Origin: Gloeopeniophorella convolvens
Lineage: Eukaryota > Basidiomycota > Agaricomycetes > Russulales
Length of the DNA stretch: 64,000 nt
NCBI GenBank assembly: GCA_022496205.1
Contig: WTXD01000004.1
Coordinates: 1,116,001-1,180,000, forward strand
Direction of reading: 5' to 3'
Shown: positions 38,176 to 49,878 of the stretch, piece by piece
Layout: each line of letters begins with the position of its first letter
Position numbering within the stretch: position 1 is the first letter of the stretch
Position numbers and translations under genes: made by a program
Notes under the pieces: generated by a model
Told to the model about the DNA's origin: nothing
Databases searched by the model: none
What the model saw: only the letters and a program-made list of their open reading frames with translations

Positions 38176-39975
38176 ATGGAACCTGCTCAGCGAGGAATCC
38201 AGTCCCCCGAGACTGTATCACAAGATGCGGATACCATCAATGTCGCTGACGTTGGACCTGATCCTCCGAAGGTCGACGAACAAATCTTGAAAAATCCTCA
38301 CCATGAGTTACCGCAGTCGCGCAAGATCGGTATCATGGCGGCCATTGTTATCACTCAACTCGTCCAAGTATGTCCCCTTAACTTTAGCCTTATTTTGCGT
38401 GTACTGACCCACCCTACAGATGGCCCCGATTGGTGTCGGCATCGATGCGTCGGGAGCTATCGGCGCAACTGTGGGAAGCTCCAGCGCGGCAGAGTCAACC
38501 TGGATCGCTGCCTCGTATCCGTGAGTTGCCTTCCGCCAACCATCCCCGATCGATATCACGTCTGACCCAACTCAGGTTGACGCAAGGATCCTTCATTCTC
38601 CCGGGAGGTCGTCTCGGTGCCAAGTTCGGACACAAGAACATCCTCTTTGTCGGCGCGATCCTCTGGGTCGCGTTCTCGTTGGCGAGCGGATTCGCGCACA
38701 GCGTCACCACGCTATCGCTCTTTCGTGGGTTTTCTGGAATTGGGGGAGGGCTTATGATCCCCAACTGCGTTGCCATTCTCGGAATCACGTTTCCCCCAGG
38801 CCGACTGCGCAATCTCGCTATGGGTCTTTCCGGAATGTCCGTACCAGTTGGTGCCGTCACTGGTGGATTAATCTGTGGAATATTCGTGCAGTTCACGCAT
38901 TGGAAGTGGGCGTTCTTCTTCCTGTGCGTGTGTCCCGCATCTCTCGTGTTCCCGGCTAAGCCATTCTCCTGCAGTACTATTGCTGGCTCCGTTATTTTCT
39001 CATTGGTTTTCGTGCTCGTTCCTATGGACGACCCAGTGGACCCCAACAGCCCTTTGGACTATGTTGGCACATACTTCGGAGTAACGGGCTTGATCCTCTT
39101 CAATTTTGTCTGGAAGTAAGCGTCCTTCCTTCGTCTCAGTCCTTGACCCAGCACTAACAGGTAAACACAGTCAAGCCCCAGCCGTTGGTTGGCAAGAACC
39201 TTACGTGTACATCCTGCTTATCGTCGCCGTCCTACATTTCTTCGCCTTTGCGTACTGGGAAATGTACGTAGCAAAAGTTCCCATCCTTCCGTTCACCATC
39301 TGGAAGCGTCCGTCGTTCGGCCCCATGCTCGTGGTCCTATTCCTCTCGTTCATGGCATTCGGGATCCTCCTTTGGTACGTCTCCACCTGGGAATACCAGA
39401 CCCGGCACTACACAACTACGGCCATTGGTGGAACATTTGGTCCGCTGGCCGTCAGCGGTGCATGCATGGCCCTTGTCAGCGCTTGGTTGGTTCCACGTCT
39501 GGCCGCGCAATACGTTTTGGGCATTGGCCTCGTGGGCATCGTGGTCTGCAGCCTCTTAATCGCCACGATGCCGGCGCAGCAAATGTATTGGAAGCAAGTA
39601 TTCCCAGCTACGCTGCTGATGGGCATGGGGCCTGACTTCGTGACGACTATGAGCCAAATTATCGCTGCCAATACGGTGAAGAGGCATGAGCAAGGATTGG
39701 CCGGGACCCTCGTCGGTGTTTTGCAGACGTATGGCCTCTCCACCGGGCTCGGGTTCGCTGGGACAGTCGAGGCACACGTCAACAAAGGCGGAAAAGATCC
39801 TGTCCTCGGTTACCGAGGCGCCTTGTACCTTGCCATCGGCTTCTGCGTTCTTGCATTGGTCATAGATTTGGTTTTCGTACGTGTACCAAAGGACACGCAA
39901 GAGGGATGGAAGGAGGGTGACTTGGATAACCCTGCGCAGCAGCGTCCAACTGAAAAAGATCCCCAGCCAGTTTAG
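38176..39975 (+). CDS. MFS transporter, DHA2-like (14-TM drug:proton antiporter type)
   Basis: After a charged cytosolic N-terminus the protein is a chain of hydrophobic helices. The loop after the second helix reads GGRLGAKFGHKNIL, the MFS motif A (G-x-L-a-D-r-x-G). Other features are FRGFSGIGGGLMIPN, GLSGMSVPVGAVTGGL and WKWAFFFL (the antiporter motif C region), matching the DHA2 subfamily. Introns 38368-38419, 38521-38575, 38924-38974 and 39116-39170 splice with no frameshift, and TAG ends at 39975. It should export small molecules or toxins across the plasma or vacuolar membrane using the proton gradient. Neighbours give no clue to substrate: no biosynthetic cluster is next to it. Confidence 0.88.
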
Positions 39976-40988
39976 AGTGCTTCGGATAGATACCTCACGC
40001 CAAATAATCGACGAATGATAATTAGCACCATAGCCTAGTACTACATGCCGCATGTTACATAGTACATACACATGGGATTCGATGCATCTACCACGCCTAG
40101 ATCGCTGTGCTATAGTGGGTTCGGGGTTGAGAACGTCAGGGATAATAGCCGTCACTAGTTACTACGGGTCACTGGTCAATACATGCTCCGGGTTCGCACT
40201 GCAAGTTGCCGTGCGGACTCGAGCGAGTCGGGAACTGACTCCGGACCCGTTGCGGGCAGAGTAAAAAGTTCCCACGCACTGCTATCGCACGCACCTTCCT
40301 CACTCCATTGAACGTTGCGTCCGGCGGGTAGTATCTAACGTCTGGCGACTTCTCCTTGCGAGCTCGAACCCCGATGGTCAGGGAGACCCGAAAGCGCTAC
40401 AAGCTCCACGTTTCAGTATGAATCCGGACGAACTCGGTGGACCCATTGTCTTCCTATAGCATGTTCTACACGGGCCTCACCGCTCTGGTCATGGACTATA
40501 TATGGTCGGCGACGTCGTCACACAGCATTTGTGTTCCTATTTGGGTGCGTGTCTTTTGTTGCTAGCCTTGGGCTCAGTTCATTCTTGCTGTCTCGCTGTT
40601 CTGCGATGATTCCGGAGTTACTCCATGCCGACTCGCGCCAACCGTATACGGGCTCGCAGGCTCGGGCACAGACATTTCCGTGTCCACATCTGTTCGCGTA
40701 CTCTCGAGGGTGATACCAACGTCAGCCGGGTGCATGCAGTGCAGTTTGTGGCGGGAAAACGCCGTTGCGGAGTCTATTATTGTCCCACGGGCGTCTCGTT
40801 GATCACGTTTTCTTCTGTGGGACAAAGCACCCTTGTTGGCATGTGTCCCAGTCCCCTCATGGTAGGCTCATGGTAGGCCACGTTACGCCACATCGTCTAG
40901 TTTGGTATAAAGGGCCCCCTTAATCGTCCGATTCTTCTACTGCGTCCCACAGTAATCTCGCCTCTTGTGATTCTGAAACCTCCCAGAC
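39976..40988. other. intergenic between MFS gene and small unknown gene
   Basis: About 1 kb. Contains the TATA box at 40916 near its right end; otherwise no supported feature. Confidence 0.5.
40916..40922 (+). promoter_or_regulatory. TATA box of the small gene at 40989
   Basis: TATAAAG lies 73 bp before the ATG at 40989. Its good spacing supports that short frame as a real gene. Confidence 0.55.
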
Positions 40989-41387
40989 ATGGATCGCGTC
41001 GCTCAGTGGGTCAACGATGTATCAGCAGCGACACCCTCTTCTCCAAAACAGCCTCACCCAAAGTCGGAAAGACCCGGCATGCGCTATAGTCCTAGTGCCA
41101 CCTCGAATTCTTCTGAAGTTCCTGGGCGCACACAATTTCTTTGGGCTTCGACGAGGGAGCAAACACCGTCAAGCGAATATTCATCTGAGTCTGGATGGGT
41201 CAAACCATCTGCTATGGAGTCAGAATCTGAGGCCTACGACAGAGATGCGGAGCTCGATCTCGAGGCATCCTATGACGAACCAGGACCAGTCCACATCGAC
41301 GATCCTTGGTTGTACACGTTTAAAGTCGGTGCTTTTGATGGCTCTCCAGCTTCCGCGGGTATTGACAAGCTACTAGAAAGGGGATAA
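40989..41387 (+). CDS. small acidic Ser-rich protein, unknown
   Basis: I do not recognise this 132-residue, single-exon frame. It is Ser/Glu/Asp-rich in the middle (SSEYSSESGW, ESESEAYDRDAELDLEASYDE) and ends with a more ordered stretch (DPWLYTFKVGAFDGSPA). No signal peptide or membrane span is seen. A TATA box 73 bp upstream and a favourable ATG context support expression. It might also be the N-terminal remnant of a longer gene, since it is followed by a dispersed repeat at 41581. Confidence 0.5.
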   Translation: MDRVAQWVNDVSAATPSSPKQPHPKSERPGMRYSPSATSNSSEVPGRTQFLWASTREQTPSSEYSSESGWVKPSAMESESEAYDRDAELDLEASYDEPGPVHIDDPWLYTFKVGAFDGSPASAGIDKLLERG

Positions 41388-42331
41388 TGTCTGGCTGCGG
41401 ACCTCAGAGGGTCGGTGGTATCCCGGTCAAATTTGGAGTAAGAACGTGAGGCACTGTCGGACCCGACAAGTACGTAGGCTGTTTTACTGACTGAATCATC
41501 TTATGAAGTGCGATGATCCAGGGTCAAGAGGGTATATACTATGATGTTATATTCTTCAAGCACGTACGAAAGTTCATCGCGCCCTTGGATGGTGAGCTCA
41601 AACCCGACACATCCCGAACACGTACTTTGCTGCGGAAAGCCGGTTGGCTGTAGGCTGATGACTCTGTGCTTGGAATATACTTTATCTGCAGACGCATCAT
41701 ATACCCCATTTTCAATAATACCGAGATTCTCCGTGTCATTCGTGTTTTGCAGTCGCTCCACTGACAGGTGCTCTGGAAAGCTCTCGAGCAAGCGCAGTCA
41801 AGCGCCCGGCCGGACAATCGCGGTCGCGGGCCTTGCCGCCCTCGGCAATGCAGGATTGTTTCCTGCACCTTCGGTCGGACAACACAGCATCACACCATTT
41901 CGCGACTCATATCCCCACAACACAGTGCCTCTCAAGGCTTTGTCTCTCACCGATATTCCCTCGTCCTGACCACAATCCGATCACTGGATGCAACTATTGT
42001 CATCTCCCCTTGAGGTGAGAGATCGCAAATCTCGGGTACGCCACTCTCCCGAGCGCTTGCCGACTTTAACGGCGCAGTAAGAGACGCTGTACATTAGACG
42101 CAGTCCAGCGCTCGACTCCTCCAACCGTTTTACTGATGACCCCACCCCCGACACAAGCGTACTGCTGGTGGCCAGAAAATGTCTACTTAAGCCACTACTT
42201 TTTCACTTTCTGATCCAAACACCAGATCATTCGACACACGTCGGAAAAGTCTACCATCTACTTTCCACGACCTCTTTTTCTCTCACATCTTTTTGTTCAT
42301 CACCACCACACCCGCCTATCACCACGCCAGA
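41388..42331. other. intergenic holding repeat copy A and promoter of the 547-aa gene
   Basis: About 0.94 kb. Besides repeat copy A it has a C/T- and CA-rich leader at about 42255-42331 before the next ATG. A 96-codon antisense frame crosses copy A but has no support. Confidence 0.55.
41581..41818 (+). repeat. dispersed direct repeat, copy A (~240 bp)
   Basis: This segment matches 44121-44376 in the same orientation. Shared landmarks are GCCCTTGG-TGGTGAGCTCA at the left, CTTTGCTGCGGAAAGCCGG, GGCTGTAGGCTGAT, TTTTCAATAATA and AGCGCCCGGCCGGAC at the right. Identity is high at the left and patchier at the right. Ends lack TG/CA, so a solo LTR is not supported. Confidence 0.85.
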
Positions 42332-43975
42332 ATGCCTACCAAGTCCACGAAAGGCCCCTCCTTCCTCCAGGGAGAGGGTTTTACGGCGCTCGTGACCCAG
42401 AAGCATAAGCGCGAAGCTTTCAACCATGTCATCTTGGAACAACTGCACTTGCTCGATCCGGTCATCGGCGATGCCTCCTGCGAGCAGCGCGTCCCATTCG
42501 TCATTGATGTACACGCCAAAGTGATCGGCATCCTCAAGCAGGAGGGCATGCTGGAGAGGGCTCGGGGACTGGTCCTCGCTTGCATTGAAGCGCACAAAAA
42601 TGACAAGGCAGACACACAGGTCAGAACTAAGAAAGATGCCAATGGTGCCGAGCATGACCCGGAATACGACCAAATGGTCGACACGCTGGTGACGGCTCTC
42701 GGGCCCAACAAGACCGCTTACCTGACCCTTTGCCACACCTTCACAATTTCGAGCGTCATGAGCAAGGACGAGTTCCAATTCCCCTTCTCTCCCCGCTCCA
42801 GGAGCACCATGACGGTCAGCGTTGAGAAGACCGAGGAGACAGGGAGTCAGGAGGATCTCCAATTTGAAGTGCCGTTCCGAAGCCGACTTGCATCGTTGGC
42901 GATCAAGTATCTCAGTAACAAAACAGCATCGGTTCCTCGCACCAATCCCGACGAACTTGTCCCTGGTGACACACCAACTCGACGCACTTTTGTGGAAGAC
43001 CAGCTAATTGAGGCGAACCACCACATGCGCTCGGCTGTCGAAGCCGAGATCGCCACCGACTTCAGCATCCCCTTGTTGACGATCTACAACCAGCTCCGCG
43101 CCATGGGTCTCCAGTCGTTCAATGACAAGCGTTCGGTCCTCCTTCGAGTTCGCCGCATGGAACTCACGCCCCTTCCGCAATCAAGTGCGGCCGAGCCTCG
43201 CTTCACCCATGCCTACACTGGTTCCATCATCTTGACGTTCAAGCCAAACCACACAACGGGCCACTATGAGGTGGCAACGGACATCACCCCGGAAGAGAAG
43301 AAGCAGCCCTGCCTTCTCTTCGACGCCTGGAGCACGTTCGTCGTGGGAACCAATGGACGCGGCTTGGACGCTGAGAAGAATGAGGAATACCGCGCAGCCC
43401 TTGTGGCCAGCGACTTCTGGTGGCTGATCATGCAATACGCCGCGACCCATCCCGTCTACACCGGCTGTGCCGTAGACAAGGACCCTGATTACAGCGAGCT
43501 CTACGATGCGGTGTGCGAGAAGCAGGATCGTTCCTTTGCCGCCAGTCGCGAGGATTGCGAGGGGTTCAACCTCAAGAAGCATGTTGGCGGAGATGTGCGT
43601 CCCAACCTGGTGAACGAATGGTCGATGGCCGCTCGCATCGGAATTTCCCGAGGACTGGCCGACAACTGCCAGCCAGTGAGGATGGCTGGTGGGGGTACCT
43701 GGGTGCGCATTAACCGCGCCGTCGACTTCCAGATCGACCACATCTATTGCGACACGCTCGAGCGTGTGGAGGCTGAAACCCAGAAGTTGGAGGACATGCA
43801 TTCCGCTGCGCCCAATGCAATCATCGGCCCCGTTCTCCTCAGGATAGGCGAACGCGGTGTCAGTTGCACCGACAAGCCAGCCGCCGATGAAATCAACAAG
43901 ATCAGGAATAAGAATAAGAAGAGGGCGGCATATGTGGCCAAGTACCCCGGCAACGAGGCATTGGTCCTCAAGTGA
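42332..43975 (+). CDS. intronless 547-aa protein, unknown (orphan)
   Basis: I do not recognise this protein. It is one uninterrupted frame of 547 codons in a genome where almost every other gene of this size has several introns. The ATG at 42332 has a strong context after a pyrimidine-rich leader. The sequence looks folded and soluble: mixed charge, many aromatics (FDAWSTFVVGTNGRG, DFWWLIMQYAA, GGGTWVRINRAVDFQIDH), no signal peptide, no membrane span and a basic patch near the C-terminus (KIRNKNKKRAAYVAKYP). It lies between two ~240-bp direct repeats. A lineage-specific gene, a retrocopy or a captured element gene are all possible. Confidence 0.75.
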   Translation: MPTKSTKGPSFLQGEGFTALVTQKHKREAFNHVILEQLHLLDPVIGDASCEQRVPFVIDVHAKVIGILKQEGMLERARGLVLACIEAHKNDKADTQVRTKKDANGAEHDPEYDQMVDTLVTALGPNKTAYLTLCHTFTISSVMSKDEFQFPFSPRSRSTMTVSVEKTEETGSQEDLQFEVPFRSRLASLAIKYLSNKTASVPRTNPDELVPGDTPTRRTFVEDQLIEANHHMRSAVEAEIATDFSIPLLTIYNQLRAMGLQSFNDKRSVLLRVRRMELTPLPQSSAAEPRFTHAYTGSIILTFKPNHTTGHYEVATDITPEEKKQPCLLFDAWSTFVVGTNGRGLDAEKNEEYRAALVASDFWWLIMQYAATHPVYTGCAVDKDPDYSELYDAVCEKQDRSFAASREDCEGFNLKKHVGGDVRPNLVNEWSMAARIGISRGLADNCQPVRMAGGGTWVRINRAVDFQIDHIYCDTLERVEAETQKLEDMHSAAPNAIIGPVLLRIGERGVSCTDKPAADEINKIRNKNKKRAAYVAKYPGNEALVLK

Positions 43976-44491
43976 GCGAGACGGTGCACCATTCTCTCCC
44001 CTCCCCATGTTCCTTGTCGGTGTTTATGTTTCTTTTGCTTGGAACGCGCTGTAGCGAGATTGTCCGCGATATAAATTACGTCCTGATAGACCTCTATTTT
44101 CCTCACCTATTTTGGATATTGGCCCTTGGGTGGTGAGCTCAACCACGACACATCCCGAACGCGTACTTTGCTGCGGAAAGCCGGCTGGCTGTAGGCTGAT
44201 AATTCAGTGCTTGGAATATACTCTATCTAGGTGGAAGGTATCATATAGTACTAGAGTACATCCTATTTTCAATAATATCGAAATGTCTCCGTGTCATACG
44301 CTTTTTGCGGTCGCTCCAGGCAGTGCTCTGGAAAGCCTTGGAAAGCTCTGGAGGAACAAGCGCCCGGCCGGACCGCCGCGTCCATGGCGCGAAGCGCGTC
44401 TAGACAAGGCTGGATTTGGGGCGACTCGCGGCACGCGCACCACTGCTAGTGCCACTCACCCTTACCCACAAGTTTTGTCTTTCTGCCCGTC
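43976..44491. other. intergenic holding repeat copy B and CAND1 promoter
   Basis: About 0.5 kb, half of it repeat copy B. The remaining 115 bases lead into CAND1. Confidence 0.6.
44121..44376 (+). repeat. dispersed direct repeat, copy B (~240 bp)
   Basis: Second copy of the repeat at 41581-41818, same orientation, 2.54 kb downstream. It has a small insertion after the central TATACTCTATCT and several substitutions, so the duplication is not recent. Confidence 0.85.
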
Positions 44492-47400
44492 ATGACGAAG
44501 ACATATCTTATGACGGGGTTCATCGAAAAGGTTCGCGCTATACGTGATCCCCTTGGATTACTGGCGCACTAAATATCATGATAGATGCAATCCCAAGATC
44601 AGGACTTCCGGTGCGCCCACTTCGGTGCCAATATGGACAATGACCCACTGAAGGATCTTGGCAGATACATGGGGTTGAGTGACTTGATGAAGGAGATCAA
44701 ACTTGATCCGCAGACATTCCTTGGGGACGAATCGATGGAGCTCAAGGTGTTGAAGCAGGTGCTGCAGTTGGTTGAGGATAAGATCTCCGAAGTCAAGAAC
44801 CAGGCTGTAAAATGGTGCGTTGCGCGACTTACGTGGCGTGTCGTGCGCTGAACTCCCAGAAGCTTGGGCCAGTTGATCAAAATTATCCGCGAATCACAGA
44901 TGGAACTCGTCGTGGATAAGCTAACCGAGTTCTCGTCGAGTAATGACGAAGAGCTTCGCGATATCTCCGGCTTAGGTACATTTTCATCGCGCTGACCACG
45001 CTCGTATAAGTATCCCGCTAATATCGACTTTTAGCTCTCAAGACGATCACTGCAGAACTTCCGACTGAAGGAACAATTGCGCCGAAGGCATGCGCGAAGC
45101 TGACCCCCAAGCTCTTGGCGCAGCTTGCAACAGTACGTACAGCAACCGCTATTCACAAGCGATTGTTTTTGACTTTTGTGACACAGCCCGGAATTCCGCC
45201 TGATACTCTGATTGAGACGCTCTCCATTCTCTCCATCTTGGTCACGCATTTCCCAACCTACGTCTCCAGCCTTACTCTCTCGCCATCACCCATACAGACT
45301 ATTACTCCGTTGCTCACACATTCGCGACCTGCTGTGCGGAAACGCGCGATTGTGACGCTTTCGCAGTTTGTGCCGCTCTCCGCACCAGAGTTGTCAGAGA
45401 AATTGCTGTCAGCTGAAGTCAGCCCAAATCTGGAGCCTTCTGCGCCTCTAGAGAAGCAGAGGACCACGGTCAATCTCGTGGCTGCGATTGCCCGCGCCTC
45501 GCCACAACGTCTTGCTTCCGGTCTAGGAGCTATCATCCCTGGCACCCTGAAGGCTGTTGACTCAGAAGACGAAGAGCTTCGCGAAGGTGCTCTTCAGGTA
45601 AAGACAGTTATACGACCCTTCAGTATCAATCTAAAAAGTCAATTCCTAGGCTTTGGAGTCGATCGTGTTGCGGATTCCAACGGAGGTCACACCGTTCTTG
45701 GGTACTATCATTCAAGTTGCGACGACTTATATCAAGTACGACCCTGTGAGCAGTATCTGATCTCTCTCCCGAGGTCGATAGCTGAAGTGAAGCAGAATTA
45801 TGCCGGGGGCGGAGACGACGAGGATGAGGAGATGTTGGACGAGGATGATGACGACGGCGAACTCGATGATGAGTAAGTTGCAGCTATATGCACCTCGCCC
45901 ACGACTCAGCACCCCCCAGATGGTCAGATGAAGAAGATCAGTCTTACAAGATTCGTCGTTCGGCCACGAAGCTCTTAGCAGCCATCATCGCGACTCGGCC
46001 CGAACTGCTGGTTTCACTGTATAAAGAGGTTTCCCCAGTTCTTATTTCCCGTTTCGGCGATCGCGAAGAAACAGTTCGCTTGGAAGTGTGGGCAACCTAC
46101 GTGGCCCTACTTACGCAAACTCGCGTGTACGGTGGGGGCGCCCAGAGCAGGGACGCGGCCGGAGTGAAGAGGAAACGAACTCCAGATGGACCGGACTCCG
46201 AAGAGACCGCATACTCCTTGCTGCAGTCTCAAGTGCCGACATTGGCGAAGAGCCTTTTGAACCAACTGAAGTCCCCGAAAACCCCGACTGCGACCTTGCA
46301 AGCTGGCTTTGGCCTGCTACATACTCTGTTGCAGGTGCTTCCGGGATCCCTTTCGAGTCAAACAGGTTTGCTTGTGTCCATATCCAAAACCATCCTGTCT
46401 CAATCACCATCAACCTCCAACTCTGCGCTGCATATCTCATGTCTCCAATTCACATCCTTATTCTTCGCTTCGCATCCCCCACCAACATTCACGAATCCAT
46501 TGCCCACCTTTACTCCGGTTCTTTTGAAGACTCTTGGTGAGAAGCACCCGCGTGTCGCTTCGGAGGCTTTCAAGGCCTTCTCTGCTCTTCTCGGAGCGCT
46601 CAAGCCTGTCAAAGGCCAGGATTGGGTCGAGCCTGTTTACCAAGAGGCTGTTTCACGGTTGGCAAATCACGCGACGGACGCGGAAGTGCGCTCATGCGCA
46701 GAAGATGTTATCGCAGACTTGTGGCTCTGTGCTTCAGAGACCGTTCTTGCCAAAGGTGGAAAGGAGTGGGAGTATATCTGCCGCACTACTGGCCGCACAG
46801 ATGGCGCTGTAAAAGTGGTCACCCGCGTTGCTCGCGAAGCGGATGTCACAGAGCAATGGATTAACGGCTGCGCGGACTGGGCTGTCAAACTTCTCACGAA
46901 GAGCGGGAGGGCCGGCAAAGTAGAAGTATTTGAGTGCTTGTCTGTGTTGCTCTCAAGGTGCGCTGATTCTGACAGCTTACTCCTAACCCGGATCGCTGAG
47001 CATTTGCAGATACGAGAGCGGCGTACCGCCTGAGCTGTCACGTCTGCTGATCCCTCAACTGAAGCCGTACATCTCAACATCGGACATCTCCCTCCAGTCC
47101 CAGGCAGTTTCCCTCCTTGCCCTGCTTTTGCAGCTCTCGCCCAAGTCAACCTTCCCCGAGGTCGAACGTGAAGTACTGAAGGACATCTACAGCATTGCGT
47201 ACTCGCCTCTTACGTCTGGCGCCGCCCTTGACTCTGTTCTGTCGTTCTTTGGTGCACTTGTCGAAGCAGACTTCCAGATCGCAACGCACGTGGTGAGCTC
47301 GTTAACTCGGGGCGCGCCAGAGTCGCGGAAGGGAGATGTGTCGTATCCGAACGTTGCGAAATGTGTCGCGCAGGTTGTCAAGAGTTACCAAGCCGTGGCG

Positions 47401-48925
47401 GCAGGTGTAATTGCCGAGTTCTCGAAGAACCTAAAGGTGCGTCCCTAACAGTGTCGGGGAGGCTCAGTCTGATCTTGTCGGCAGAAGCGCCAGAGTGTGC
47501 AAGAGCTCTCCATGTGCCTGCTGATTCTTGGAGAGACCGGTCGTTTCATGTACGCAGCGCTTTGAGTGACGAATCCCCAAATGTTGACAAACGAACAGTG
47601 ATATGTCACCTCAACAAGACGTCTTCAACAGTGCTATCGAACTCTTCGCATCAGATCAAGAAGACGTCCGTACGGCCGCGGCCTTCGCTGCAGGTTCGTG
47701 GCCTCCGGTTCCTCGAGCACAGCAGTATCACATATATACTTTACAGGGAACATCGCAATCGGCAACCTCCATCAATTCCTCCCATCAATCGTTCATCTAG
47801 TGAAACAGGACGACTCCAAGCGGTTGCTCGCTCTTCATGCCTTGAAAGAAGTTGTGACCCACACGTCGACTGGTCATCTGGAAAGCCTTGCCGAGACGCT
47901 CTGGACACCACTCTTCGAGAACTCTGAGAGCGGGGATGAGAGTTCACGCGGGGTCGCTGCTGCCTGCATCGGCAAGCTTATCACCACTCACCCCGCGCGC
48001 TACTTGCCCCAAGTCCATGTATGCGTTCGAAGTCATTTGTTCCTCACATTCGCTAATACCTAACAACCAGGCTCGCATCCGCGACCCGAACGCTGCCACG
48101 CGGGCGACGGTGCTTTCTGCGATTAGATACACCTTCGTCGATTCGTCATCGTCCTATGATGATGTCCTGGCCCCATACATCCTTGATTTCTTGTCGTTGA
48201 TGGAAGATAAGGAGCTGGTGAGCCATTCTCTGCCAGAAGCGAACTCCACTTATTTGCCATCGCCGTCTTTCAGAGTGTGCGCCAGCTTGCATTAAGTGTC
48301 CTCAATGCCGCTGCGAGGACGAAGCCTCATCTTCTGCGGGAGCACTTACCCCTGCTCCTCCCCGCGTTATACCGCGAGACTGCCATGAAGCCCGAGCTCG
48401 TCCGCACAGTGCAGATGGGTCCCTGGCAGCACAAAGTCGATGACGGCCTCGAAGCGCGCAAGACAGCCTACGAGACGCTCTACACTCTAGTGCGTCTCCG
48501 TAGGCCCGTAGTTTGTCTAGGCTAACAGACCACCTCGACAGCTGGACACGTCCCTGACGAAGCTCGACCTCAACGAGCTCCTCACGCACGTCCTCGTCGG
48601 GCTCGCGGACCAGTCCGACGAGATCAAGGTCATCTGCCACATGATGCTCTTCCGCCTCGCGCCGCTCGCGCCGACAGCCGTCGCGCAGCGCCTCGGTGAG
48701 GCGACGCCGCTTCTCGAGGCGAGCATGAAGGGCCCGACGGTCGGCAAGGACACCGTCAAGCAGGACCTCGAGCGCGCAGCAGAGCTCCAACGCAGCACCC
48801 TGCGCGCCGTTGCGGCGCTCAGCAAGATCGCGGGCACGGGCGCCGCTCCTCGCTTTGATGCGTGGGTCGCAGAGCTCAAGAAGAGCGAGTGGCGCGCCGA
48901 GCTGAACGAGCTCGTTGGCTCGTAA
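44492..48925 (+). CDS. CAND1: CAND1 (cullin-associated NEDD8-dissociated protein 1)
   Basis: CAND1 is the HEAT-repeat exchange factor that wraps un-neddylated cullin-RBX1 and swaps substrate adaptors on SCF ligases. The N-terminus spliced from 44492-44530 and 44585-44610 reads MTKTYLMTGFIEK then MQSQDQDFR, followed by LSDLMKEI and KCLGQLIKIIRE, all typical. The family acidic loop follows (DDEDEEMLDEDDDDGE) and then DEDQSYKIRRSATKLL. The TIP120 C-terminal domain has DPNAATRATVLSAIRYT, SVRQLALSVLNAAARTKP and GPWQHKVDDGLEARKTAYE. First introns are 44531-44584 and 44611-44664, and about ten more follow. No frameshifts are needed. TIP120 length is normal (about 1,200 residues). A cullin-like gene lies 950 bp downstream. 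Confidence 0.95.
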
Positions 48926-49878
48926 GGTCTTGGCTGATAGGTGGACGGTGGCGGTTTACCTGACTTGTGTGCGCACATGAACATACCCGTCATCCCACTG
49001 TCGAAGCAGTTAACGTTGTTGTTGTACCTTGTCATGTCATCCCACGTTGTCGAAGCTAAGAAAGTAACATGCAGGATTTGTTGTCTCAGCCCCCGCCTTC
49101 ATGAAGGCGCGCCGCACGTTCTCTCGCCCGCCCCGCCCCGTCGCCCTTGTCCCTTGCCTCTCCCTTGCTTCGAAAATCCAACCCGTAGTCCCACTCCTCG
49201 AAAAAGCAAATATAATGATCAAATGTGGATATCGGCGTCGAGTGCTGCTGCACAAACGCACTTATCTTTGAACTCGTCAGGTGCCGCGGCGCACGGCGTG
49301 CCGTCCGCCTTGAGCTTCGCGAACACGCGCGGGTTCTCAAGCTGTGCGGTGCGCGAGGGGCGCGAGACGTACGGTCGGATGTCCTTGCACTCGTACGTAA
49401 AGTGGCTTGCGCGATGCGGTATATCTGATCAAATTGCGGCGCGGTGGTGGTTGGCTCGAGCCTGCTCGACTCAGCGGGCCCTGGGGCCCGGGGAACTGTG
49501 GGAACGACATCCCATTTGTGGCAGGCCATTGTTTTATTCCGCGGCAGGCCCGCACGTCCCGACAACCCAGTTGACCAATAACATTGATCACGGCCTGCAC
49601 CTGCAGCCTCATTGTGTACCGGGCGTGCTGCGCACTGGCATTGCGCCGCACAGTCCTGTCCTAAAGCATTGGATTGCAAACTTCGAGAATCGCTCACAGG
49701 ACCGCGCGCACGTCGCGCCAACGTCGCGCAGTTGCGCAGCCGACCACCTGACAATGCGCGTTGCAGGTACTTATGACGGTGCCGGGTTCGCGCAGCCAAG
49801 CACTGCTGGTCAGTAGCACGTACCAGTCACCACTCGACCGGTCAACACTATTTGTATCCGCATTTGCAACACCGCGCC
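48926..49878. other. intergenic between CAND1 and cullin-like gene
   Basis: About 0.95 kb with the 85-bp repeat copy A and no supported gene. Confidence 0.5.
49011..49098 (+). repeat. ~85-bp direct repeat, copy A
   Basis: Matches 51058-51145 in the same orientation, at about 85 percent by eye. The best blocks are TGTTGTACCTTGTCA, AAGTAACATGCAGGATTT and TCAGCC-CCGCC. It lies between CAND1 and the cullin-like gene. Confidence 0.85.

Noticed and set aside
41501..41868. Minus-strand frames across repeat copy A (96-109 codons)
   Set aside because: The matching region of copy B is disrupted and no family is recognised; treated as repeat only.
43181..44008. 275-codon antisense frame opposite the 547-aa gene
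   Set aside because: Sense frame is longer, starts with a well-placed ATG and has balanced composition; antisense is likely a shadow.
41581..44376. The repeat pair as LTRs of a retrotransposon carrying the orphan gene
   Set aside because: No TG/CA ends, no primer-binding site or purine tract, and no gag-pol motifs in the interior.
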